This document shows, one piece after another, positions 7,564 through 16,830 of a stretch of 64,000 nucleotides of DNA. Numbering within the stretch: position 1 is the first letter of the stretch; every line of letters begins with the position of its first letter. Source of the DNA: Luteitalea sp. (GTDB lineage: Bacteria; Acidobacteriota; Vicinamibacteria; Vicinamibacterales; Vicinamibacteraceae); the NCBI GenBank assembly GCA_009377495.1, contig WHTZ01000004.1:146425-210424 (forward strand), in the 5' to 3' direction. The notes below the pieces were generated by a model. The model saw only the letters and a program-made list of their open reading frames with translations. It had not been told where the DNA came from and ran no database searches. A program made the translations under genes and the position numbers.

Positions 7564-10506
7564 ATGGGTAGAAGCGCGCTTGCCTTGTTGATGGTGCTTG
7601 CTCTGGCCCTTCCAGCGTTCGCTCAAGAGCAACGGGGTTCCATCGAAGGCACAGTCAGGGACAGCTCTGGTGCCGTGTTGCCGGGCGTCACCGTCGAGGC
7701 TCGGGCGGGCGTGCGTGGTGTCGTCTCAACCGTGACAGACGAGAGCGGTGTCTATCGCTTCCCTGCTCTCATGCCCGGCACTTACGAGGTCTCAGCTGAT
7801 CTGAGTGGCTTCAACTCGAACACGCTCGAAAACGTGAGCGTCTCGCTCGGCCAGATTCTCCGCGTGGACCTAACCCTCCAGCCTCAGGGGATCACTGAAA
7901 CGGTATCGGTGACGGCGGAGGCGCCGCTCATCGACGTGAAGCAAAGCGCATCGTTCGCCAACATCCGCAACGACATCATCGACAACATTCCCAAGGCCCG
8001 TGACTTCACGAGCCTCGTTCAGCTCGCGCCGGGCGCGAATGACGAGCCGAAGTCAGGTGGCCTCTCTATTGATGGCGCGAGCGGTGCCGAGAACCGCTTC
8101 TACATCGATGGTACGGACAGCACCAACCTTCGCATGGGCGTCTCCGGCAAGGACCTTGTGACGGACTTCGTCGAAGAGCTGCAGGTGAAGTCGAGCGGCT
8201 ATCCAGCGGAGTTTCGTGGTGCCACCGGTGGCGTGATCAATGTGATCACCAAGAGCGGGAGCAACGATTGGACCGGTTACGTCGGCAGCCTGTTCAGCTC
8301 TGACAACCTTGAAGGGTCCGAACGGCCAACGCTGCGGCTCGTGCTGACAGGCGAGAATCAGTCGGAGTACGTCACGTTTCCCAAAGATGACTTTAGGCGG
8401 ATTGAGCCTCTTGCCCAGCTCGGAGGGCCGATCGTGCGTAATCGCTTGTGGTTCTTCGGCGGGTACTCGCCCAGCCTCGAAGAGACCGATCGCACCGTGA
8501 CCTTTCGGGCCGACGGCCAGACCCGCACGCTCACGCAAACCCAGCGCGAGCATTACGCCACAGGGAACGTAACGGCACAACTGACCAACAGCCTGAGAGG
8601 GCGATTCTCTGTCACGGCCAACCCGTACTATGAGAAGGGGCGACTGCCGGATCGCGCGGGGACGGATGCGCCTGACACCAACTACGCTATCAATCGTGAA
8701 CAGCCCAACACGTCGTACGCCGGCCAAGTCGACTACGTAGTGACGCCGCGCTTGTTCTTGGCCGGCAGGGCCAACTTCCTAACCTACGACACGACCGACG
8801 AAGGCATCCCAGCTGATCTCCGCCATATCTTCAATGGCTCGAACGCCGTCTTTCCGGAAACGCCGCCATCCCTCGTGCGAGACGAGGGATTTACGAGCGG
8901 AGCGTCCAACCGCGCGGTTCTGCGAGACCTCTACCAGCGCACCGCGGTGGGCGCCGATGCCACCTACTATGCGTCGCTTGCGGGCCAACACCAGTTCAAG
9001 GGCGGGTTTCTGTTCGAACAGATCCGCAACGACGTGTTCGATGCGGAGCAGAGCCCAAATGTCACGTTTTTTTGGGATCAGTCGCTCACCACGCTGGACG
9101 GTCGGACGGTGCGTGGCCAGTACGGGCACTACCGGTACCGCCAGTTCGGCACGCAGGGTGATGTCCGCGCGAGGAACTACGGCCTGTTCATACAAGATCT
9201 CTGGACCGTCAACAACCGGCTCACGCTGAGTCTCGGTCTTCGGACGGAGAGGGAGGAGATCCCGTCTTATGTCGAGGGGCTCAGCGGGATCGAATTTGGC
9301 TTTGGTGACAAGATCGATCCGCGTGTGGGGTTTGCCTGGGACGTTCGGGGTGATGGCACGTGGAAAGCTTACGGAAGCTGGGGCAGATTTCACGACATCT
9401 TCAAGCTCGAGCTCCCACGCGGCGCCTTCGGTGGGGACAAGTGGCTTGACTATCGCTACTCGCTCGATACGCTCGACTGGACCGAGATCGGCGTGAACGA
9501 AAACTTTCCGGGTGAGTTCTATGAGGTCGTGAACTTCCGCATCCCGTCGAATGATCCGTCTTGCCCGGAGTGCGGCGGAATCGACCCGAACCTGAAGCCC
9601 TACCAGACCCGTGAGCTCACGCTGGGCGTCGAGCACGAGCTCAACCCGACGATGTCGCTGGGTGTCCGTTACGTGAACAAGCGGGTCGACCGCGCCGTTG
9701 AAGACGTCGGCGTGATTGTTCCTGGACTCGGAGAAGTGTTCTTTACCGCTAACCCAGGTTTTGGTATCGCCGAGCACATCATCGGAGATGAATTCCCGGC
9801 TCTGCCGAAGGCGGTGCGCGACTACGACAGCGTCGAGCTCCGATTGACGAAGCGTTTCAGTCATAACTTCTCTGCCGACGCCGTCTACCTCTGGAGCCGC
9901 CTGGACGGTAACTACCCCGGGCTTGCAAGCTCAGACGAGGTGAACGCGAGCGGAGACGGACGAAGGGCACCAAACGTTAACCGGCTGTTCGACGCGATCG
10001 TCATGGCCTTCGATGAGAACGCACAGGCCGTGTTTGGCCCGCTCGAGACGGATCGCCCCCATCAACTCAAGCTGAGCGGCTATTACACCTTCCCATTTGG
10101 CTCAACCGTTGGAGCCTTCTTCAGGGCACAGAGCGGCACACCGATCTCGCGCCGGGTCAGCATGGTGAGCTCGACGCCGGTCTTCTATCAGGGCCGTGGA
10201 AGCGACGGTCGGTCGTCGGCACTCACGCGCACAGACCTCTTCCTGGCGCACCGATTCAGCTTGGGGAGCCACAAACTGCAGCTCGAAATGAACGTGGACA
10301 ACCTGTTCGATCAAGAGACGGTCACACGAGTGTTCCCGGTCGAGACGCGACAGATCCTTCCCATCGAAGAGGCTGAGTTCTTTCAAGGATTCGACACGCA
10401 GCAGCTCATCGCCGAGCATGACATCCTTCGTGACCCGCGATTCCTGCAGGACGAGCAGTTCCAGGGAAAGCGCGCCATCCGGTTTGGTGTCAAGTTTTTG
10501 TTTTAG
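7564..10506 (+). CDS. TonB-dependent receptor, Oar-like (copy 3)
   Basis: This is a 980-residue paralogue of the preceding receptor. The signal peptide MGRSALALLMVLALALPAFA is followed by QEQRGSIEGTVRDSSGAVLP (carboxypeptidase-regulatory-like domain), a plug with NRFYIDGTDSTN and GGVINVITKSGSND, and a barrel ending RFGVKFLF. ATG 7564 is preceded by ATGAGGAGG at 7549-7557. The main difference from copy 2 is a shorter N-terminal barrel region. Paralogues of this kind usually diverge in the extracellular loops and so in ligand. It converges on the aldehyde dehydrogenase with only 27 bp between stop codons. Confidence 0.94.
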   Translation: MGRSALALLMVLALALPAFAQEQRGSIEGTVRDSSGAVLPGVTVEARAGVRGVVSTVTDESGVYRFPALMPGTYEVSADLSGFNSNTLENVSVSLGQILRVDLTLQPQGITETVSVTAEAPLIDVKQSASFANIRNDIIDNIPKARDFTSLVQLAPGANDEPKSGGLSIDGASGAENRFYIDGTDSTNLRMGVSGKDLVTDFVEELQVKSSGYPAEFRGATGGVINVITKSGSNDWTGYVGSLFSSDNLEGSERPTLRLVLTGENQSEYVTFPKDDFRRIEPLAQLGGPIVRNRLWFFGGYSPSLEETDRTVTFRADGQTRTLTQTQREHYATGNVTAQLTNSLRGRFSVTANPYYEKGRLPDRAGTDAPDTNYAINREQPNTSYAGQVDYVVTPRLFLAGRANFLTYDTTDEGIPADLRHIFNGSNAVFPETPPSLVRDEGFTSGASNRAVLRDLYQRTAVGADATYYASLAGQHQFKGGFLFEQIRNDVFDAEQSPNVTFFWDQSLTTLDGRTVRGQYGHYRYRQFGTQGDVRARNYGLFIQDLWTVNNRLTLSLGLRTEREEIPSYVEGLSGIEFGFGDKIDPRVGFAWDVRGDGTWKAYGSWGRFHDIFKLELPRGAFGGDKWLDYRYSLDTLDWTEIGVNENFPGEFYEVVNFRIPSNDPSCPECGGIDPNLKPYQTRELTLGVEHELNPTMSLGVRYVNKRVDRAVEDVGVIVPGLGEVFFTANPGFGIAEHIIGDEFPALPKAVRDYDSVELRLTKRFSHNFSADAVYLWSRLDGNYPGLASSDEVNASGDGRRAPNVNRLFDAIVMAFDENAQAVFGPLETDRPHQLKLSGYYTFPFGSTVGAFFRAQSGTPISRRVSMVSSTPVFYQGRGSDGRSSALTRTDLFLAHRFSLGSHKLQLEMNVDNLFDQETVTRVFPVETRQILPIEEAEFFQGFDTQQLIAEHDILRDPRFLQDEQFQGKRAIRFGVKFLF

Positions 10507-10533
10507 ACTCGGTAGTCCGGCTTGAGATCCCAG

Positions 10534-12030
10534 TCAGATCTCTTCGAGATCCATCTGGGCCCGCTGGAGCCGACCACTGAAGTCCACGTACACCGTTTTC
10601 CACTCGGAGAAGACGTCGAGTGCCGCGACTCCCGCCTCGCGGTGGCCGTTGCCGGTTGCTTTGGTCCCGCCAAACGGTAAGTGAACCTCGGCGCCAATGG
10701 TGGGCGCATTCACATAGCAGATACCCGTGTCGATGTCGCGCATCGCGGTGAACGCGTTGTTGATGTTCTGCGTGTAGATGGCCGCGGAGAGCCCGTACGC
10801 AACGTCGTTGGCGATATCGATGCCATCCTCCAACGACCGGCAGGGAATAACCGAGACGACCGGTCCGAAGATCTCCTCACGGGCAATGCGCATCCGCCGG
10901 TCGACGTCGACGAAGATGGTCGGCTCGTGGAAGAAGCCACGCGCGTGGGCCTCGCCGGTTAGCCGGCTGCCACCGGCCGCGAGCGTCGCACCCTCCTGCT
11001 TCCCCACCTCGACGTACTGCATGACCTTCGCGAGCTGTGCCTCACTGATGACCGGCCCCATCTCAATGTTGGGATCGAGGCCGCTGCCGACGCGGAGCGC
11101 CTTGGCACGCTCAACGAATCGGTCGACGAACGTGCGGTAAATCCGTTCGTGCACAATCATGCGACTCGCCGCGGTACAGCGCTGCCCCGTCGTCCCGAAA
11201 CCACCCCACACCGCTCCCTCCACCGCGAGCTCGAGGCGCGCATCGTCCATCACGAGAATCGGGTTCTTGCCGCCCATCTCGAGGTGGACCTTCTTGAACG
11301 TTGGCGCGCAGGTCTCGTTGACGCGACGGCCAGTCTCGGTCGATCCGGTGAACGAGACCACACGCACATCCGGGTGCGCCACGAGGGGCGCGCCCGTACC
11401 GGGACCGTCGCCGGTCACGAGGTTCAACACGCCCTTCGGCAGCCCCGCGTCCACGAACGCCTGCACGAAGTTCACGCCGCAAAGGGGTGCTTCCTCCGCG
11501 GGCTTGAAGACGACGGTGTTGCCGCAAACGAGCGCGGGCAGAATCTTCCAGGATGGCACGGCAATCGGGAAGTTCCACGCGGTGATCATCGCGGAGACGC
11601 CAATCGGCTGCCTGACCGACATGGCGAACTTGTCGCGCAGCTCCGACGGCGTCGTCTGCCCGAAGAGCCGGCGCCCCTCACCCGCCATCAGGTAGCCCAT
11701 GTCGATCGCTTCTTGGACGTCCCCTTCGGCTTCGGCCAGGACCTTCCCCATCTCGCGCGTCATGTCGCGCGCGTAGGCCAGCTTGCGCTCCGCGAGAATT
11801 TGCGCAACACGATAGAGGATCTCGGCACGCCGCGGTGCCGGCACGAGTCGCCATGCATCGTACGCGGCACGCGCCGCCGCAACCGCGCCATCCACGTCCG
11901 CCTGGTTGGATTTCTGGAAGTACGCGATCAGATCGTCGCTGTCGGCCGGGTTTCGCTTCTCGAAGACTTCACCCGACTGCGACGCGACCCATTCACCGTT
12001 GATGTAGTTCTTGTATGTCGGCACGATCAT
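10534..12030 (-). CDS. NAD(P)-dependent aldehyde dehydrogenase
   Basis: This is a 498-residue member of the aldehyde dehydrogenase superfamily, the usual length. The Rossmann region carries [16 protein letters not shown] and FTGSTETGR. The general base glutamate is in LEMGGKNP and the nucleophile cysteine is in [11 protein letters not shown]. It oxidises an aldehyde to the acid in the cytoplasm. The TTGQRCT context resembles semialdehyde dehydrogenases such as the alpha-ketoglutarate or succinate semialdehyde types, but the substrate cannot be fixed. The start is ATG 12030, without an obvious Shine-Dalgarno. It is monocistronic, convergent with the receptor on its left, and has a small GGGCGG/CCGCCC hairpin on its upstream side. 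Confidence 0.93.
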   Translation of the reverse strand: MIVPTYKNYINGEWVASQSGEVFEKRNPADSDDLIAYFQKSNQADVDGAVAAARAAYDAWRLVPAPRRAEILYRVAQILAERKLAYARDMTREMGKVLAEAEGDVQEAIDMGYLMAGEGRRLFGQTTPSELRDKFAMSVRQPIGVSAMITAWNFPIAVPSWKILPALVCGNTVVFKPAEEAPLCGVNFVQAFVDAGLPKGVLNLVTGDGPGTGAPLVAHPDVRVVSFTGSTETGRRVNETCAPTFKKVHLEMGGKNPILVMDDARLELAVEGAVWGGFGTTGQRCTAASRMIVHERIYRTFVDRFVERAKALRVGSGLDPNIEMGPVISEAQLAKVMQYVEVGKQEGATLAAGGSRLTGEAHARGFFHEPTIFVDVDRRMRIAREEIFGPVVSVIPCRSLEDGIDIANDVAYGLSAAIYTQNINNAFTAMRDIDTGICYVNAPTIGAEVHLPFGGTKATGNGHREAGVAALDVFSEWKTVYVDFSGRLQRAQMDLEEI

Positions 12031-12075
12031 GGTGCGAGGATAGCAGAAGTGCTCTACCCGCTCTCAGACGGGCGG

Positions 12076-12396
12076 TCATCCGCCCGATTGACGAAAACGC
12101 TCGATCAAGCCTGGAAGATTGCAGGACGCGCGCACCTCGTCGCCCGTCGATCTTCCGGTCTGGGAGACGAGAAAGCGACGTGCGGCACCAATCACGTCAG
12201 CGGTCGCTTCCAAGCGGCCCATGTCCCCCGGACTGGGCGAGGCTGTCAGCTTGATCTCGACTGCCCATCGCTCCGTACCAAGATCCAGCACCAGGTCCAG
12301 CTCGTGTTGGTCGCTGGTCCTGAAGTCGTACGCCTCGAAGTTGCAGCCCCGGGACGAAAGCTCACCGATCGCCTGTTCGATCACGAAGCCTTGCAT
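12076..12396 (-). pseudogene. C-terminal remnant of an ATPase with DUF4143 domain
   Basis: The 106 residues match only the C-terminal nuclease-like DUF4143 part of AAA ATPases. They start at the point that reads GFVIEQ in intact proteins, followed by HELDLVLDLG and AVEIKLTASPSPGD. The AAA module (usually about 250 residues with Walker motifs) is absent and the frame is closed by TAG just upstream. TATAAT overlaps the first codon, with TTGCAA 16 bp further upstream, so some transcription is possible, but translation would then need the GTG at codon 5. I infer a decayed gene; a short stand-alone protein is the alternative. Confidence 0.65.
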
Positions 12397-12474
12397 TATA
12401 GAAATTGACTTCTATTTTGCAAGCGCCTTTCCACTCGTCGCACGTGCGAGACTGGCCTGCTGGGTACATGGTAG

Positions 12475-12547
12475 GGCGCGGCTTCCGCCTTCGCGCTTCG
12501 CGCTACGGCGGACCGCCGTAGCCTTGGCGGAGGCGGTTAGCCGCGCC
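12475..12547. terminator. Large hairpin after the cyclotransferase gene
   Basis: The outer arms GGCGCGGCT/AGCCGCGCC enclose a perfect inner palindrome CTACGGCGG/CCGCCGTAG. It lies immediately 3' of the leftward gene ending at 12550 and probably helps to end its transcript, although no U-tract follows. The CTACGGCGG core resembles a dispersed GC-rich repeat. Confidence 0.5.
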
Positions 12548-12549
12548 GA

Positions 12550-12960
12550 TCAGCGTGCGCGCACGTGCTCGAGATAGTCGCCCGAAGGGATACGGGGCGC
12601 CCGGCCAAGCGGCGCGTTGTAGAAGTAGACCCAGGCCTCCTCGACGCGACCATCTTCAAGCGTGACGGGTACGCGCGCCCGTGTGTAGAGGCTATGGTCC
12701 GGATCACCCGGTGAGAAGCCCTCGATGTCGTCCAGCACCGCCAAGACCGACTCCGGCTCGTCGGTGTCGTACACCTCGCCCCAGACGCGAGTGTCAGGTG
12801 AAGGAATCGCGGCGGGATAAATGCCGAGGTCGAAGAGCGCGGCGCAGATCCATCCTCGTCGGCGATCATGGAGCTGGCCTTCGATGCCAGCCCTCCGACG
12901 CCGATCGAAACCCGTCATCAGCGTGCCATAGAAAAACACGGAGTCTGCCACGGCTGGCAA
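12550..12960 (-). CDS. Gamma-glutamylcyclotransferase-like (AIG2/GGCT fold) protein
   Basis: This is a 136-residue protein with the family signature FFYGTLMTG near the N-terminus, a central VWGEVYDTDEPESVLAVLDDIEGF (interrupted here only for description) carrying the conserved acidic residue of the fold, and a C-terminal WVYFYN strand. The fold releases 5-oxoproline from gamma-glutamyl amides, or acts on gamma-glutamylamines; which applies here is unknown. The reading starts with TTG at 12960. GTG at 12951 or 12939 is equally possible because none has a clear ribosome-binding site. It is not obviously linked to its neighbours. Confidence 0.8.
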   Translation of the reverse strand: MPAVADSVFFYGTLMTGFDRRRRAGIEGQLHDRRRGWICAALFDLGIYPAAIPSPDTRVWGEVYDTDEPESVLAVLDDIEGFSPGDPDHSLYTRARVPVTLEDGRVEEAWVYFYNAPLGRAPRIPSGDYLEHVRAR

Positions 12961-12996
12961 CGCACACTGTCACACATCCACGCGAGTGTAGCACGT

Positions 12997-13028
12997 AACG
13001 AAAACGAGGGCTTGTCCCCGTTTTCGTT
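12997..13028 (-). terminator. Hairpin at the stop codon of the 13028 gene
   Basis: The arms AACGAAAACG(A)GGG and CCCCGTTTTCGTT enclose a CTTGT loop. It overlaps the stop codon of the leftward gene above it and is followed by little else before the next gene, so it is probably a transcription end or an mRNA-stabilising structure. The GGGnCTTGTCCCC core resembles the short hairpin at 674-693. Confidence 0.5.
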
Positions 13029-14089
13029 CAGAGCCGCGGTGGTGACGGCGGAGCGGGTGGAGCCGGTGGCCGAGGTGGGGGTGGTGGCGCGGGGGGCGCC
13101 ATGTCGTGCTGACGCCCGCCAAACTCGTTGGCGATCTTGTCAACGACGTTCAACGGCAAGGTGACGGACATGTTCACCATCGTCCCTTCACCGTCTACCC
13201 GAAGGGACTGCACGACGGGCTGCCATTCCTGGCGATTGCCCACTGACATGCGCGCCAATGCCGCAATGCCGGTAATGGCGTCGCGCAGGTTCTGGCCCGC
13301 GACCTCGTCGATCGTCTCGGCGCGGAAGGTGGCGGCCATCCCGCCGTTCAGACGGCTCGTTGCCGAAAACCACTTGATCTGCGGCACCTGCGCCGCCACC
13401 GGTCCCGGCAGCTCGTGCGACGTCAGCGCCTCCGGGTGTCCGACCGCCCAAACCGTCGCCTCGTTTCGCGCTTCGTCGATGAGCCGCAGCAGGTCCGCGC
13501 TCGATGGCCCAGTCGCCCCAGAGTCGGCGCGGTCAATCGCCAGCTTCACGGCGTGCTCCTGACCCACGAGGAGGCCGCCGTCCTCCATGAAGCCAAACGC
13601 CAGCGGCGACCCATGCTCGTCGTGTCTCTCGTTCTTGGCGATGTACAGTTGACGGCCGCTGTACACCTCCGCGGTCGCGCCGTGCGCGGTGGCTGCCGCT
13701 TCCACCCGCTGCGCGTCGAAGCGCCCCCGCAGCACGGCGAAGCCACTCTTCCCGTGCGCTTCGTCGGGGAGCAGGCACCCAACCACGCTGTCCACGTCCT
13801 GTTCAATGTCGATGCCGGTCTCGTCGCGGAACCCATTCTTCCCGTGGCGCTTGTGCTCCAGCTTCTTCACGCGCTGGCGAAACTCGGAATCCATGACGGC
13901 GCGAACGTCCGCGTACGCGACGACGGTCGCGGTGTCCGGCACGTAGCGCAGGTCGTCCAGCGAGCTCTCGCGAGCCAACAGGCTGCTCGAGAGGTCGCCA
14001 CGATAGTAGGCAACCAGGCCGGTACACAACCCCCCCACGAGGACCGCCGCTGCCGCCAAGATGAAGTAACGCGTTTTGCGATCGGCCAT
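13028..14089 (-). CDS. Unknown membrane-anchored protein with proline-rich C-terminus
   Basis: This is a 353-residue protein. One N-terminal membrane segment (about residues 9-28, ILAAAAVLVGGLCTGLVAYY) is followed by a soluble domain beginning LRYVPDTATVVAYADVRAVM, then a tail of proline runs (APPPPPPRPPAPPAPPSPP). The first domain resembles proteins of unknown function common in acidobacteria that bear the phrase VPxxAxVVAYANV; I cannot name a family with confidence. The topology implies that most of the protein is periplasmic. GGAGG six bases before ATG 14089 fixes the start. The long proline tail could cross the cell wall or bind a partner. Confidence 0.75.
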   Translation of the reverse strand: MADRKTRYFILAAAAVLVGGLCTGLVAYYRGDLSSSLLARESSLDDLRYVPDTATVVAYADVRAVMDSEFRQRVKKLEHKRHGKNGFRDETGIDIEQDVDSVVGCLLPDEAHGKSGFAVLRGRFDAQRVEAAATAHGATAEVYSGRQLYIAKNERHDEHGSPLAFGFMEDGGLLVGQEHAVKLAIDRADSGATGPSSADLLRLIDEARNEATVWAVGHPEALTSHELPGPVAAQVPQIKWFSATSRLNGGMAATFRAETIDEVAGQNLRDAITGIAALARMSVGNRQEWQPVVQSLRVDGEGTMVNMSVTLPLNVVDKIANEFGGRQHDMAPPAPPPPPRPPAPPAPPSPPRL

Positions 14090-14167
14090 ACATTGCCTCC
14101 GTACCGACTATAACGGACGCGCGACGGAAAATGTTCCGCTTCGTGAAAATTGCTGTTTCATGACCAC

Positions 14168-14220
14168 CCTCTAACCCTTTACCCCTCTACCCCTTTACCC
14201 TTGTTACCCCTTTACCCCTA
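14168..14220. repeat. Intergenic word repeat (ACCCCTTT-type)
   Basis: The 3' flank of the ABC operon is a degenerate tandem array of a ten-base word of the kind TACCCCTTTA, repeated about five times. It reaches up to the stop codon of the permease gene. Confidence 0.7.
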
Positions 14221-15039
14221 CTGTTCAAGAACGTACTCCCGCCGAGCCACGGTTCGGGCGGCAAGCCACAGGGCCAGCGTCCCGATGATCAGGAGCCAAG
14301 CAACACTGGCCACGAGTGACGGAGTCTCTCGAAAGAGGCTCTGCAGCATGCTGACCGCCGTGTCCTGCGGCATGGCGTGCGGTACCAGTCCTTGCAAGTA
14401 GTAGGCCACCGTGAACTGCTTCAGATAGCCCGGAATGGCGAGCACCGTCGGCTCCCATCCAAAGAGAAAGACCAGCCCAATGATGAGCGGTCGCTTAAGC
14501 CGCGCGCCCATCCAGGCGAACACGGCGCCGTAGACAGCCAGCCCGGCCGCGACGAGCGCAAGATCTTTCAGGAGGTCCGGGAACGCCGCGCCGAGTGAGG
14601 CCGTGCCGCGAGGCGCCACCAGCAGATACACGACGACGATCGAGGGGAGGACGACCGCGAGCGTGCACGCCAAGTACGAGAGGTACTTGCCCACGAGCAC
14701 GGCGCCACGTGGGATCGGGCGCGTAAAGAGGTACGTGATCGTCTTGTCCTCGATCTCGTCGGCAATCAGGGCGGTCCCGTAGAACACGGCGAGGACGGGC
14801 ACGGCAAATCGCAGGTAGAGCACCCAGATCATGAAGCCGAAGATCACCGGGCCCTGCTCCATGACGTCGGGCCGCGCCCGGGCCGGCGCGAAGAGGTCGA
14901 ACAGCAGGAGCCCGATCGCGATGACCACCGGGACGCCGACGACGAGCGCCATGAAGAAGGTGCGCTTCGACCACAGCATCTGGGTGAGCGACAGGTCGGC
15001 GATCCGCAAGGACGACTGCCAGAAGGAGGGTTGTTTCAT
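14218..15039 (-). CDS. ABC-2 type transporter permease
   Basis: This is a 273-residue integral membrane protein with about six hydrophobic segments (for example FFMALVVGVPVVIAIGLLLF and LACTLAVVLPSIVVVYLLV). It carries the ABC-2 permease phrase ALIADEIEDKTITYLFTRPI, in which the coupling helix meets the ATPase. It is the last gene of a four-gene leftward operon and should pair with the ATPase just upstream. The frame is open from a GTG at 15066 that overlaps the ATPase stop. However, the 27 bases between are an AGGTGCAAG-type word repeat, so ATG 15039 is preferred. The exported substrate is unknown. Confidence 0.85.
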   Translation of the reverse strand: MKQPSFWQSSLRIADLSLTQMLWSKRTFFMALVVGVPVVIAIGLLLFDLFAPARARPDVMEQGPVIFGFMIWVLYLRFAVPVLAVFYGTALIADEIEDKTITYLFTRPIPRGAVLVGKYLSYLACTLAVVLPSIVVVYLLVAPRGTASLGAAFPDLLKDLALVAAGLAVYGAVFAWMGARLKRPLIIGLVFLFGWEPTVLAIPGYLKQFTVAYYLQGLVPHAMPQDTAVSMLQSLFRETPSLVASVAWLLIIGTLALWLAARTVARREYVLEQ

Positions 15040-15062
15040 GGGAAAGGTGCGAGGTGCAAGCC

Positions 15063-15986
15063 TCACTTCACCAGATACGCAAACACGGCTTGCAGATTGT
15101 CGTCCGGCGACGTCACTTCCTCAACCGCTCCACAGTCACCGGAAGCGGCCATGTCAGTCAGGCGCGCATAAAACGCGTCGGGCGTCGCCGTCTCGACCAC
15201 CAGCGCTCCCGACTCGAATCGCAAGCTCACCACATCGTCGTGCACCAGGAGCTCGCGCGCGAGAACGCGCGGCTGCTCTGACCGAATGTAGACGGTGTGG
15301 GGGTGCTCGTCGATGAGCTCTCGGATCTGATGAACGTTGCCTTCCGCAAGAATGCGCCCATTGTTGATGAGGAGGATGTTCGAGGTCATCGCCTCGATCT
15401 CGTGCAGGATGTGGCTCGAGACGAGGACGCTCTTGCCAGCGCGCGCCCATTCGCGGATGAGACGAATCGTCTTGCGGCGCGCCAGCGGATCCATGCCCCC
15501 CAGCGGCTCGTCGAGAATGAGCAGCTCTGGGTCGTGCGCCATCGCCTGCGCGAGCTTCACACGCTGGCGCATGCCTTTGCTGTAGGCGCCGATCTTCTTG
15601 TCGGCCGCGTCGGTCAGCTCCACGATCTCGAGCGCGCGGCGCGCGGCGGCTGTGGCCGCAGCCTCGTCCCACCCGTTGAGCCCCACGAGCGCCCGCACCC
15701 ACTCGAGACCCGTCATCCGGTCGTAGAACGCGTCCTGCTCTGGGCAGAAGCCAATCCGCGCGTAGAGCGCGGCGTTCCCCCAGATCGGCTGGTCCAAGAC
15801 GCGCAGCTCGCCCTTGCTCGGCTTGAGCTGTCCGGTCACGAGCTTCATGAACGTCGACTTCCCGGCGCCGTTCGGTCCCAACAGACCGGTGATGCCGACC
15901 GGAACGGCCACCGTCACGTCGTTGAGGCCAATCACCTGGCCGTACCATTTCGAGACGTTGGTGGTGGACACGACGGCGGCGTTCAC
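15063..15986 (-). CDS. ABC transporter ATP-binding protein
   Basis: This is a 307-residue ATPase with Walker A GPNGAGKST, the ABC signature YSKGMRQRVKLA and Walker B LLILDEPLGGMDP. The C-terminal 80 residues form the regulatory extension usual in drug- or gliding-type exporters. It couples ATP hydrolysis to the membrane partners on either side. The first codons overlap the end of the upstream permease (ATGA, 4 bp), and its own stop is followed by the second permease. Two ATPase-permease pairs in series suggest either one heteromeric exporter or two exporters with a shared promoter. Confidence 0.92.
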   Translation of the reverse strand: MNAAVVSTTNVSKWYGQVIGLNDVTVAVPVGITGLLGPNGAGKSTFMKLVTGQLKPSKGELRVLDQPIWGNAALYARIGFCPEQDAFYDRMTGLEWVRALVGLNGWDEAAATAAARRALEIVELTDAADKKIGAYSKGMRQRVKLAQAMAHDPELLILDEPLGGMDPLARRKTIRLIREWARAGKSVLVSSHILHEIEAMTSNILLINNGRILAEGNVHQIRELIDEHPHTVYIRSEQPRVLARELLVHDDVVSLRFESGALVVETATPDAFYARLTDMAASGDCGAVEEVTSPDDNLQAVFAYLVK

Positions 15987-16822
15987 GCGATCACCTCCAC
16001 GCCACGCACGCGCCGTTCGAGGATGAAGATCGGCACGATGATGAGCGCCGCGAGCGCGATGAACGACACCGCGGCCGGCACCTCATAGCGCGGCGCCACG
16101 CGAAAGATCACGTCGCCGGTCTGTTCGAGGTTGGCTATGAACGAGACCCAGGCCACCCGCGTCCCGCCGGTGATGAGCGTCAGCAGACCGAACACCGCAT
16201 GGCTGAACAGCGCGACGCCGGCATAGACAATGCCGCTGAAGCGCGCGCTCTTCGAGAGCGACGAAATGGCGAGCATCACGAAGGCGTTCACGAACGTGTC
16301 GACGAGCGAGGCCAACGTAATGGAGGGCACCAGGCCCAGGTTGGCGCGCGCAAACGCAAAGCTGCCGTAGAAGACCACCTGCAGCAGGAGCAGCAGGATC
16401 GTGGGGATCAGGGTGATGGCCAACAGGAAGGTCACGAGCACCGCCATCTTCCCGGCGACGTACTCGGTGCGCGTGAGCGGCTTCGACAGATAGAGCTGCA
16501 GCGCATTGGCGCGGCGGTCGTTGGCAATGAGGCCCGCGCCTACGTAAATGGTGACGATGAAGATCCAGAAGCCCTGATTGTCGAGAAACTGCCGGAACAT
16601 GTCTGGCGTGGGGGCCAGCACTGATGCCTGCGAGAAGTTCGCCGCGAAATAGATGCGTACCGCGTAGACGACAAATGGGATCCAGGCGGCGACCATGACA
16701 GCCAGAAAGGCACGGCGGCGCAGGAAGCTCATGAGACCGTGCGCCGCAATGATGGTCCAGGCTCCGGTTACCGGCAGACGTACGCCTTGATAGCGACGAT
16801 AGCTCTGGTCGTGAATGGGCAT
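15983..16822 (-). CDS. ABC-2 type transporter permease
   Basis: This is a 279-residue membrane protein. The N-terminal cytoplasmic segment (MPIHDQSYRRYQGVRLPV) is typical of permeases that sit beside this type of ATPase. About six membrane spans follow, with the coupling phrase LIANDRRANALQLYLSKPLT. It overlaps the following ATPase gene by 4 bp and starts 8 bp after the preceding one, so it is co-translated. It probably forms the channel with ATPase 16831-17751. Confidence 0.87.
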   Translation of the reverse strand: MPIHDQSYRRYQGVRLPVTGAWTIIAAHGLMSFLRRRAFLAVMVAAWIPFVVYAVRIYFAANFSQASVLAPTPDMFRQFLDNQGFWIFIVTIYVGAGLIANDRRANALQLYLSKPLTRTEYVAGKMAVLVTFLLAITLIPTILLLLLQVVFYGSFAFARANLGLVPSITLASLVDTFVNAFVMLAISSLSKSARFSGIVYAGVALFSHAVFGLLTLITGGTRVAWVSFIANLEQTGDVIFRVAPRYEVPAAVSFIALAALIIVPIFILERRVRGVEVIA

Positions 16823-16830
16823 CTCGGCTT

